The notes under the pieces: generated by a model
Databases searched by the model: none
Told to the model about the DNA's origin: nothing
What the model saw: only the letters and a program-made list of their open reading frames with translations
Position numbers and translations under genes: made by a program
Part shown: piece by piece, positions 35,234-44,892 of the stretch
Position numbering within the stretch: position 1 is the stretch's first letter
Layout: each line of letters opens with the position of its first letter
Assembly: GCA_001430745.1 (NCBI GenBank)
Contig: KQ482018.1
Span: forward strand, 708,672-765,330
Source of the DNA: Auxenochlorella pyrenoidosa
Taxonomy: Eukaryota; Chlorophyta; Trebouxiophyceae; Chlorellales; Chlorellaceae
Direction: 5' to 3'
Length of the DNA stretch: 56,659 nucleotides

Positions 35234-35758
35234 GCTGAGCAGCAGCACAGAAATCTACTAGTATTCACGTGAATACATCTTCTTTGTTATGTGAAACGTT
35301 CTGTACTTAGAGACAGGCGGGGCCTGCACTATCAGTCAAGCAACCAGGGCTGCGACAGGGCAGCGCTGTGCCCGCTCGTCTCCCACCTCAAGGGCTCCCA
35401 GTGCTGCTCTCGTTTGTGCTTGCACGAACTCCTCTTCAGTTTCGACCCTTGGTTGCGAAACCTGCAGGCAGACGGTATCTTCGTTCTCGAGATACCCGTG
35501 CAGCTCTGCCTGATGCTGCCACGCTGCTGCCGGCGCCGCCAGCTGGCAGCGCCGCCAATGCATTTCACAGGAGCGTGTTACAGCTTCCTGCTGCTCCAGG
35601 TGGATGTCCTGCTTGACTATTTATGAGGCGCACATAGCAGCATAGGAGACAGCTCGAACGAGGTCCCCGCTCCACCTCCTCCCAACCCGAGTTGGCTGTG
35701 CCAAAGCTTGCTCAGCCCTCGCTCTTGCTTGCTCTTGCTAGTGGCTGCTGCACAAGAC
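35234..35758. other. Intergenic region with a G-box palindrome
   Basis: 525 bp between MSH7 and the FN3 gene on the same strand. At 35261-35276 is a perfect 16-bp palindrome, GTATTCACGTGAATAC, with the CACGTG core of G-box/E-box sites. Nothing else gene-like was seen. Confidence 0.6.
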
Positions 35759-37268
35759 ATGCGCACCATGGAGCTATCTGCACGCGCCAAGAGCAATCGA
35801 CTGCAGCTTCTTCTTGCTCTGCTGCTAGCGACGGCGTTGGCGCTGCCGACAGCGCAGGTGGGAGGGGAGCGATGCCTCGGGGCGGGCATGCTTTGCAGCG
35901 TTCCTGCAGCGGCCGCCTTGCCGTCCAGGCAACTTGCTCTAAGGGGGTGTAAACAGGACTCTTGGCGTCTGCCCTCGCCTGCAGGCCCAAGAAGTGCGCC
36001 TCATGCCAGGCAGTGTCGGCTGCGCCCAAATCCCCCCAAAAGCGCCCACCAACCTGCGGGCTGCACCTGGGGATGGGCGCGTTGTGCTCACCTGGGACCG
36101 ACCCGCAAACGGCAAGCGCTGTTCGCGCTGCCCATGCATGCTTGCCGCCCACGCTTGCCGTCTGCCCTACGCTGCCCTGCTCTCTGCGCCTGGGAGCCAT
36201 GTTTTGGTGCCAGTGTTCTACATTTCCCTCGCATGATACCTCTGCAGCATGTCCACACGTGCATGGCATCAACTAAATTTAGATTCGATGCCCCTCCTGC
36301 AGGCGCCTGCGTGTCAGTGTATGAGGTGACCGCCGCTCCGGTGGGGGCGACGCGCTCATTCGGCCCCGCCGCCCCCACCCGTACCCCCGAGTTTCGACTG
36401 GAGATCTCCCAGCTGCAGATTGGGGTGGAGTACGTGTTTCGGGTGCAGGCAAGCTCGCCTGCTCAAGCCAGTGGAGTGATGCTGGGTGTGCATCCGGATG
36501 CTGCTCCTTTCATCCCTGCTACATTCACCCGTGGCTGTCTGCACGCCCCGATTGCGCTCCAGGAAAGCAAACCCTTGCCCCCATCGCCCGCCCCTGCAGG
36601 CCGTGAGTGCTATCTACGGCCGGGGCGGCGACGCCTCTGTGCGCGCCACCCCGCAGGCTATCCCCCCTCCGAGCCCGCCCCCCTCCTCAATCCCTCTGTG
36701 ACCTGCCTGGCCGGGGGACGCAACGCTGTGCTCCCGCCTGCTGCCGCCCTCGGCGCCCACTGACCTTAAGGCCACGCCCTCCTGGAGGGCTATCCGGCTG
36801 TGCTGGAAGCCGCCCACCAACTTTGGCTGCGTGGACGAGGTGAGGACTGCTGGGGTTGCAGGGGGCACAGGTGCACGGCAAATGGACTGCTTGGATGGCT
36901 TGGCAGGGCATGGGAGGCATCACCGGCCTCTGCCTGCTGTCTGGCCGGGCCTGCATGGAGCTCATGCTGCACGGTGCACCTCGTACACAGCTCAGCACCT
37001 TCTGGCCTGCACCCGTACCAGACCTGCCCTCCCACCCTGCATCGGCACCGCGCCCCCCTCTCTGCCTGCGCAGTACCGCGTGACCGCCCGCCGCCCAGCT
37101 GCCCAGCGCTCCTTTGGCGCCGCCCCGCTGCTATGGTCGGTCAACAAAGGGGGCTGCCTGGACATGACCGGCCTGGAGTCGGGCGCGCAGTACATAATCA
37201 CAGTGGAGAGCTGGAGCCAGGCGTTCGGCTCTGGCGGCAGCGCCAACATCCAGGCCGCCGCCAACTGA
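35759..37268 (+). CDS. Secreted two-FN3-domain protein gene with in-frame TGA
   Basis: Five exons join in phase: 35759-35857, 35985-36111, 36303-36448, 36600-36839 and 37074-37268. The N-terminus after RAKSN is a hydrophobic signal peptide (LQLLLALLLATALALPTAQA). The first fibronectin type III domain runs PPKAPTNLRAAPG, VVLTWDRPANGACVSVYEV, YVFRVQAVSAIYGRGG. The second runs PPSAPTDLKATPSW, RLCWKPPTNFGC, and YIITVESWSQAFGSGG. Exon 4 is 240 nt and fully in frame but carries TGA at 36699-36701 in the Pro-rich linker between the domains. No AG acceptor exists that could splice the stop out while keeping the second domain. As written, the product would be 157 residues with one domain. Introns 2 and 3 have GC donors. 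Ligand and role are unknown. A second ATG at 35768 is an alternative start. Confidence 0.7.
36699..36701 (+). other. In-frame TGA between the two FN3 domains
   Basis: It reads CTG TGA CCT. Both flanks are open in the same frame and code for FN3 sequence. It may be a nonsense allele, a base-call error or a readthrough stop. Confidence 0.75.
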
Positions 37269-37525
37269 GGGCAGCGCCATGCCAGGGCCAGATGCGGCAG
37301 CACCCTTTGGGGCCCAGCAGGTACCGTGAATCAAACCCATTTGTGTCTGCAAAGTGACTTCGTGACTCATGTGAATTGCAAGCATTATACTGGAGCGGCC
37401 CCATCTTGACCAACACTTATTGAAAATCAGGCATTGAAATGGGAATATGGAATGAAAGACAAAACTGCGCGCCGGCAGGCATGGCCAGCCGATGGCGGGG
37501 CAAGCGAGAGGGGCGTTTGAGGCTC

Positions 37526-40144
37526 CTAGGGGGCGGCGCCGCCGCGCCGCTGCGCCGGGCTGCTGCGCAGGCGCAGGAAGTTCTGCAGGTAGTCACACAT
37601 GACGGGCGGCCAGCGCCTGCAAAGGAGCATGCGATCATGTTATGAATGTACTTTTTTCTTTTTGTGTGTGTGTAAATTGCGAGTTTGGGCAGTGCCCAGC
37701 CAAAGTCGGCCTGATCAGCATGGTCAACCAGCTGCTGTGAGCTGTGCAGGCGGGGTGCAGGCGCCAACAATCATAGCCAGCGGGCCAGCACAGGGAGTTG
37801 AGCAGCTGCATGCCGCGGACCACTGACCCCTGCATGCCTGGCCGCATGCTTACTCATCTGAATGTTGCCTGCGCCTGCGCTGGCGCCAAATGCGGGCCCA
37901 TCCCTGAACAGCCAACAGCAACACCCAGCTCCTCTCCCCGCACCTGATGCGGTACAGCCAGTCTGGGTCGGTGTACTTTGTGCAGCCCGCGGTGATCGAG
38001 TTGCAGGCAAACTCAAACATCGACTCCGCCTCCGCCTCACGCCCCTGCCGCCAGTAGAGCGCCGCCAGCGCGACCCGCATGTCCACGCTGCCCGGCGCGC
38101 GCCTGCGGCACATCAGGGGGGGGGTTGGCGGTGGGTGTGGTGTGCGTGTGTTGGGGGGAGTGGGGGTGGGGGGTGGGAGGGCGGGAAAGGGGCCGCGTTC
38201 TGCGAGCGCTGCAAGCGTTGATCTGCTGGGGACGGCGGCGCATCCTTGGAATCACCTGTGCAGCACATCAGTCACCTGCCTGCCCAACTTCCTGACAATA
38301 CACACAGCTCGCTCGTTGTGCCGCGCCACCTCCAGATGCGTAGCCGGGCAGGCAAGGCTCTCCACCCCCGCTGTCGCGTTGGCCTGGTCTGACCACCCTC
38401 ACCTGGCCACCCTCGCCTGGCTACCCTCGCCTGACCACCCTCACCTGGCCACCGTTTCCATCTCTTTCATGGCCGCCTCCTCATCCCCCAGCTGCGCCAA
38501 CATTAGGGCTGCAGGCAGGCAGATTGTTGGGGAGGCGATCAGGTGGATGGATAGGTTTGGGGCAGTGGGAGGGGGTGGGGGCGAAATGGCAGGGTCGGAG
38601 CCATCAGGGCAGTGTTGAGACAGGATGCAGCGGCGAGGCGGACATGCCTGGGCGGTGGCTTGGCCCTGCGGCAAGCCCCGGGGCCCCGCCCACCCGCGTT
38701 GCTGGCTGCAAATACGGCGCCGTCCAGGCGCGGCGTGGTGCTGCGGCCGTAGCGGAAGCCCGAGGCCCGCTGGAAGCCCTCGGCGCTTGCCAGGAAGTTG
38801 TCCCGAGCCGCCTGCCACTCCCCTGCAGGTTGAAAAGGCCACAGGCCAGCGCCTTGTGTTGAGCATGAACATGAACAACACGCAGTGGAAGGATCCCGAC
38901 AGGACGATTATCAGGGCAGTTGCCGGCACCGGCGGCTGGCCCCACGGCGGCCCTCCTCAGTGCAGCCGCGAAAGCCGGGCCCAACACTCACCCAGGCTGG
39001 CGTGGCAGTTGCCGCGGGAGTTGAGGATGTACGGGTCTGGGGGCAGGCCCGCGGCATCTGCTAGAGCTAGCGCTTGGTCATAGTCCTTCAGCGCCTCGGG
39101 CCAGGCAGCCAGGCCTTCAAATGCCAGGCCCCGCCCTGCGGGTGCAGAAGGTCACGGCCATCGCAGAGGAAGAGGCTAGGCGTTCAGGGTGTGCGTTGAG
39201 TGGGTGTGGGTGGGTGCGGCAGCTGCGGCGGATGCCTGTAGGCCCTTGATGTCAAGCACGCATGGCGTAGGCCTAAGCTGAGGGTTGACGGCGCCGCGCC
39301 GCCCGCGGCTGGCCGGGCATACGACCCACCTGACAGCAGGCGGGCGCGATCGACCCCGGCGTCGGGCGGCAGCAGGCGCAGCGCCGAGTCAAAGTCACGA
39401 AGCGCGTCGGTGAAGTTCTTGCCATCCACCAGGGCCTGCAGGGGGGAAGAAAGTCGCGCGCTCGCATGTGCTGAGGCAGCGTTTCCCTGCGTGCGCTTGC
39501 TCGGCTGAGCCGAGCAGCCAAAGCAGGGCTCGGGAAACGGGGGGGCCGCACCGTGCCTGCGTCAGCAAGCCACTGAGCCGCCCTGCTCACCTGCGCCCGC
39601 ATCTCGCGCCAGCGCGGCTCTCTGGGCTCCAAATCCACTATTTGGTTCAGCAGCTGCACGGTCTCCACAAAGTTGCGATCTGCAGAGGAGTTGTGGCAAA
39701 AGCTGGTCAGACCGCCGACAGATGGGGACAGAAATGCACAGCAAATGCCATGTCCCTCCTTGTCCATAGCATGCTGGACAGCCAACGCCCTGGCACCGCC
39801 ACCACACCATGCTGACCTGCGTATGCCTGTCGGGCTGCTGCCTGCAGGTCGGCTATGGCTGCTGCAGGGTCCACTGCGGCTGCGCTCCCTGAGGCGGCCA
39901 CTGCTGCTCCCGCCGGCGCCGCCAGGCTCCCCGCCAGCAGTGCCGCCCCCAGGGCTGCCAATGCATCTCTTCTCGTCTGTCTGGGTGCAAAACAGTCCTG
40001 AACACCTTCAATGGTGCTCACTGCCCGCTGCCCACTGCCTGCTGCGAGGGGGCGCGCCAGGGGCGGGGCTGCTGCTCTGCGGCTTTCGCAGAATGCTCGC
40101 CATTGGCCTAGATGCTCGTGTTGTGGCTGGAGCATTGACCGCAT
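37526..40144 (-). CDS. TPR protein of the thylakoid lumen
   Basis: Eight exons (40144-39817, 39679-39591, 39435-39330, 39135-38992, 38822-38694, 38508-38445, 38102-37944, 37616-37526) give 369 residues. The N-terminus is transit-like and contains TRRDALAALGAALLAG followed by Ala-rich sequence, a typical twin-arginine lumen signal. The mature part has TPR helices: FVETVQLLNQIVDLEP, FTDALRDFDSALRLLP, WPEALKDYDQALALAD, then EWQAARDNFLASAEGF and ALAALYWRQGREAEAE. It ends with WPPVMCDYLQNFLRLRSS, which I recall as the closing motif of the plant chloroplast lumen common family. The molecular role is not known. All seven introns have GT donors, but intron 6 has a tandem donor array. It is divergent from the U-box gene. 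Confidence 0.82.
38110..38200 (-). repeat. C/A-rich tract before the 38102 acceptor
   Basis: On the sense strand this is CCCACCCCC and CACACC-type sequence that ends just before GTGCCGCAG. Confidence 0.8.
38389..38453 (-). repeat. 14-bp tandem array of splice donors
   Basis: Four full units and a partial fifth follow and overlap the end of exon 6. On the sense strand they read CAG|GTGAGGGTGGT, CAG|GCGAGGGTAGC, CAG|GCGAGGGTGGC, CAG|GTGAGGGTGGT. Each unit offers a GT or GC donor, at 38444, 38430, 38416 and 38402. The frame picks 38444. Confidence 0.9.
39480..39539. repeat. Nested inverted repeat in an intron
   Basis: Outer arms CGTTTCCC (39480-39487) and GGGAAACG (39532-39539) enclose a near-perfect palindrome, TGCTCGGCT G AGCCGAGCA (39498-39516). 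It lies in intron 2 of the lumenal TPR gene. Confidence 0.7.
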
Positions 40145-40315
40145 AGCGGACTGGCTCTGTTCACGTTGGGACTTGTTTGCTGGCTGCAGCAGTAGGGCTC
40201 GGCACTGCCAGACTGACTCCGATCAAGTTTCACAAGCGAAAGACAGCACAACACACTGCCGGGAGACCCGTAGCCAGCTTGGCTTCAGACTAGCAGCGCT
40301 GGCTCTCGGCAGAGC
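40145..40315. promoter_or_regulatory. Divergent promoter region, lumenal TPR and U-box genes
   Basis: 171 bp lie between opposed ATGs at 40144 and 40316. No core promoter element was recognised. Confidence 0.45.
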
Positions 40316-43300
40316 ATGGGAGCGCTCCCAGGCATCCCGGAGGAGAGCGGATCGGGCGAAAGCAGCGCAGATGGGGCCGGAGCAGCTTCGCCGCCACCAG
40401 CGCCGCCACCAGCGCCGCCAGTGCGGTCAGCTGCAGGTGCGCCGCTGTGCGCCCAGCTCTAGTGCCGCCAGTGCTTGGCGCGACTGCCGTGAACTCTCCG
40501 GGCTCACCTCAAGCCAGGCAAAAACCTTCACCAACTGCCATTGCTGCTGCTCGGGCGGCCCGGCCTGCGGCGGCACCTGTTGGCTTCCGCTGGCGGGTCG
40601 GCGCACCCCCCCCCCCCCCCCGAGTCTGCGAACAGCGGTCCTGATGTGCATGCCGCTTGGCCCGCTTCTGAACGCTCGTTGCGTGCCACCCGCCTCATGA
40701 TGCAGGGCCGCCGGAGGAATTCATTGACCCCATCTCCCAGGAGGTGATGCTGGACCCTGTGTTGCTGGTGGAGTCAGGTCAGGTGAGCCATAGCATGCTC
40801 AGCATGGCCAGGCATGCAGCACCCTGTGCAGCCCTTCACGTCAGTTTTAGTGTGCTTGCTTGCTTGATACCGGGCCTGGCGTGGCTGCTGGTGACGGCAG
40901 GGCTGTCGAGGTGGGGTGACTGGCCGCCCAGGGCGTGCGTCGCTGCGCGCTTGATGAGGGTGTTGGCAGTATCCTTCGCCAGCTGGTTTGCGGCTGGCAC
41001 GCACCCAGCAGGCATGCCGGCTGCGGCAGCGTTGTGGATGCTGACAGGGCGGAGCATGGTGCATTTCTCAAACAAGCACCCAAGGGTTTGATCGATATCA
41101 GTGGTAGCATGATGACGGCATACGTGATGCCTGCTGCCCTCCCTGCCCAGGAACAGTGAACGTAGGCTGGGGTCGCTCTGATGCAGCCCCCCTAACCCCC
41201 GCTTCAATGCTTCACATTTGAGTTCTCCGTGGCTGTCCTTCCCCATGCAGAGCTACGAGCGGGCCACAATCGAGGCGTGGTTCTCCCGCTGCAAGCAGGA
41301 GGGCTGGCCCTGCACCGACCCGCTGACGCGGCAGGTGGGGCGGATGGGGCACTGCATGTGCGGGGGCTGGGGCCCTCGCGGGTCACACTGCAGGCCCGAC
41401 TCAGGGCGACAGCCGCACATCGTCCAGATGGCTGCATGGACGGGCACGCGAGCGGCGAGCTGAGCGGCGGGAGCGCCTGCTGATACATGCCTGTGCCCGT
41501 CCCTGCTGCGCGCCCCCGTTGCTGGCAGGAGCTGCGCTCGTGCACCGTGGTGCCCAACTTCTCGCTGAGGAGCCTCATCTCCGGCTGGGCCGAGCGCCAG
41601 CGCATCTCAGACCTGCCCTCCTTCTCAAAGGCAGTGGGCCGGCAGCGGTCGCAGGCACACGGCGGCGGCGGCGCCACAGCCGCCGCAGCCGCCGCGGCGC
41701 TGGCTGGCCTGCGGCTGGGGGGGCGCAGCGAGGGTGCAGAGGCCGCAGGGGGCGGCAGCATGGTGCATTACCCAACCATTCAGCCTGCGCACGACCAACC
41801 GGACTGCCCAACTGATGCAGCATCGCCGCCGCAGCAGCCACAGCAGGGCCCAGCACTGGCGGTTGGGCCACCACAGCCAACCGCAGCACTCCCGCAGCGG
41901 CCGCATCATGCGCGGCCTGTGCAGCCTGAGCAGCCACCTGCCGGGCCGCCTGATGGCTCGCAGCTCGGCCTGTACCCTTCGGACCAGCAACCCATGCTGC
42001 CGGACAAGCGGGAGCAGGCAGAGACGGCGCTGCGCGCGCTGCGGGCAGCTGCCACGCAGCAGGGAGGCGCGCGCGGCGCGGCAGCGTACAGCGCCTGGAC
42101 GCTGCAGCAGCTGGCGGGGGATGCAGAGGGCAGGGAGCTTCTGTGGGAGGTGGGACACAGAGGGGCACGGGGGGGTGTCGAGGCCAGCCATGTGGGTGCA
42201 CGTCTGCCTGGTCAGCGCTGGGATGGCCGCACCAAGGCTGCACCTGCTCTGGCCCCGCCCGCCAACCCTCGCTGCACCTGCTGCGCCGCCCTCAATTGCG
42301 CCCCGCCTCAACGCCGCCCTGCCGGCCCGTCGTCATGCCCTGCAGGGCAACGCCATCCCTCTGGCCATCTTCTTGCTGGGCCAGCTGCAGCGGCAGCCAG
42401 AGGATGCCGCGCTGGCAGCAGCAGCGCCTGCGCTGTGCGCTACGCTGCAGCGCCTCGGGGCGCGGGACGCCGGTGCGCGCTGCTGCCAGGCGACTGTGTA
42501 TCCCATAGATTAGCTGGGGTGTCTGGCATCTGCTTGGGTGCACATGCGCCTGGGCCCTGCACTGCAGGGGACCCCCCCGGCGCCTGGGGGCCCAGGCATG
42601 CCGCGCATGGCCACACGTCTGCCCGCCCGCGCTGCTGCCACGCAGGCGTCGCCGCGAGCATCTCCCAGTGCGGCGGTTTGCATGCCCTGGTGGCCCAACT
42701 CACGGCGCCCCAGCCGGAGCTGCGGGCGGCGGCCTGCCGGGCCCTGTTCTACCTCGGCTGGATGGGCAGCGACCTCAGGTGCGCCCAGGTGCTCATGTCC
42801 GTCTCTACGACTGAGGTTTCAAGCCTTCCCCATGCCAAAGTTGCGCTGCCTGCCGGGCCTGCACTCTGGGTTTTTGCAGATTTGTAAACTACCTGATTTG
42901 CGTGCGTCCTGATGCCTGCAGCAGCAGCTTGGCGGGCTCAGCATGTCCCTGGTTTTAATCCTGGCTTGCCCCCCCCTTCCCCCTGCCCCACGCCACCCGT
43001 TCCAGAGCGCAAATCCTGGCAGAGATGGTGCAGCACGCCGCATCCTGCAAGCTGCCGCTCAAGCCACTGCTAGCCCTCTGGCGCTTCTGGGAGCAGCCGG
43101 CCCAGGAGCAGGGCGGCGGCAGCAATGGCGACGCCGGCAGCGCAAGTGGCAGCGGCACCGCGCTGCTCCCAGCTGGCAGGGCCGCAGAGTGGGAGTCTCT
43201 GGCGTTGCTGCTGCACATGGTGGCTGAGGGGTGCAGCCACGAGGCGCGCAGCAGCGTGGACAGCGTGGCCGCAGCCGCGGCGCTGCAGCCCCTGGACGCG

Positions 43301-44671
43301 ACCTCCAGCGCCGTGCCAGACGCGCTGGCGCATGCTGCGGCGCACAGTGGCGACCCGGCTGTCCGCTTTGCAGCGCAAGAGGCCATCAGCCTGCTGAGTC
43401 AGCTGCCACACAACCGCCTGCTGCTGATTGGCGCTGCACTGCAGCAGGGGCAGCAGGCGGGGATGGCCGGCGTCGACAGCGGCTGCGCAGCAGGCCGCAT
43501 CTGCTGGCTGCTTTGGTCGCTGTGCTCCCAGCCCAGCGGCGGCAGTCGACCATCAGCCGTGCGCGCAGTGACGCAGCAAGGCTCTGCCCTGCTGGCCACT
43601 CTGCAGGCAGCACTGGACCCTGGGCAGCCAGCCGAGGCAGCCTGCCGCTGGCTGGCGGCCGGGCTGCTCACATGCCTGCTGTACGAGCCTGCAGCGCGAG
43701 GCGACGGCAGCGCTGCTGCTGCTGCAGATGCAGCGCGCCACCTGCTGGCTTCCGCAGCTGCGGCCCCGGTGCTGCAGGGCCTCCTTGCCTCGCTGCAGCC
43801 TGCAGCTGCGGCAGCGGCACCGCAGGCAGCCCGTGCTGCCGCCCTGGCCATTGCCAACCTGGCAGCCTTTCGTGGCGGCGCGATCAGCGCGGCAGCGCCT
43901 GCCCACGCGCTGTCTCGCACCCAGGGCAGCCAGGGCAGTGGAGACTTCAAGGAATGGCTCTCTGCCAAGCTGGGAGGCGCCAGCAAGCGAGGCTCAAACC
44001 TGCAGCCTGCGGCGCAGGGCCAGAATGGCGGCGCAGGGACGGCAGCGGCGCCAGCTGCAGCTGCGGCAGCGCCGGCAGACCAGCAGCATGATCTGCAGCA
44101 GCAGCCATTGCAGCAGCAGCAGCAAGCATCGGCGCAGGCGGCGCAAATGGGCGCACCCCTTGCACAGCAGCCAACTGACCCTCGCGGCGCTGCCCTGTTC
44201 CATGGATTCATGCAAGCCCTGGCAGTTCTTGTTGCAAGCAGCAGCGCTGCGGCAGCAGCCGCTGACGCCGCTGCTTGCAGCGGGGGCATGGCGGGGGCGC
44301 CTGGCTTGGCGGCGGCAGCGCTGACGCCCGACAGCCGGCAGCAGGTGGCGTCAGCTGCGGCGCAGGCAGCGGAGGACGCGGCCCAGCACCGCACAGTGCT
44401 GGGCGCTGCCTTGCTTGCTCTGAACAACCTGTGCGCAGACCCGGCAGCGGCGGCGGCGCTGCGTGGCACCTCGAGGTTCGCGCCCGGCCTGCAGCAGCAG
44501 CTGCAGGCAGCGCTGAATGCCGGCCTGGCAGATCGAGCGCTGCCAGAGGCGTCCCGCGGCCATGCCCGCCTGCTGCTGCACACCCTCAGCGGCGCGCCGG
44601 GGCAGCGGCACCAGCCGGCCTGCACAGTGCTGGCGCCGCCGCAGCCGGCCGCAGCCTACCCTAGTCCTTGA
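40316..44671 (+). CDS. U-box/ARM-repeat E3 ubiquitin ligase
   Basis: Seven exons (40316-40436, 40706-40782, 41251-41334, 41529-42149, 42346-42472, 42646-42778, 43006-44671) join in phase to 942 residues. After a Pro/Ala-rich start, the U-box is unmistakable: PPEEFIDPISQEVMLDPVLL, SYERATIEAWF, CTDPLTRQ, TVVPNFSLRSLISGW. U-boxes bind E2 enzymes and transfer ubiquitin. Armadillo-like helical repeats follow, for example LRAAATQQGGARGAAAYSAW, CGGLHALVAQL with LRAAACRALFYLG, and Ala-rich repeats in the long last exon with a Gln-rich insert. These usually hold the substrate, which is unknown here. This is the plant PUB-ARM layout. All six introns have GT donors. Intron 1 holds a run of 16 C (40606-40621). 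Confidence 0.88.
40606..40621 (+). repeat. Poly-C run in U-box gene intron 1
   Basis: A run of 16 consecutive C, a likely slippage or sequencing-error site. Confidence 0.9.
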
Positions 44672-44892
44672 GGGCATGGCATGCTGTGTGCTGCCCTAAT
44701 TTGCTCTGTTAGAGCCATATTCCTCTGCCTCAAGCATCCAGCTGTTGCCTTTAACACTCGGGAGCTGCCCACACACTGGCAGACCAGGCAGGCTCTGCAT
44801 GTTGCATGTGTTTCTGGCTGTGTACGGCCGGTCCTGGTTCAACTACAGTTGGGCAAGGGCGTGTTTGCAGCGGGCAGCTGCAGGAGTCTGGC
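44672..44892. other. Convergent intergenic region
   Basis: 221 bp between the U-box stop and the macrodomain stop. It presumably holds the 3' untranslated regions; no feature was seen. Confidence 0.5.

Noticed and set aside
36699..36701. Selenocysteine at the in-frame TGA
   Set aside because: The TGA sits in a Pro-rich linker with no redox motif, and no SECIS-like element was recognised downstream. An error, a nonsense allele or readthrough is more likely.
40606..40621. Poly-C run as a regulatory element
   Set aside because: It is mid-intron simple sequence without associated motifs, most likely slippage.
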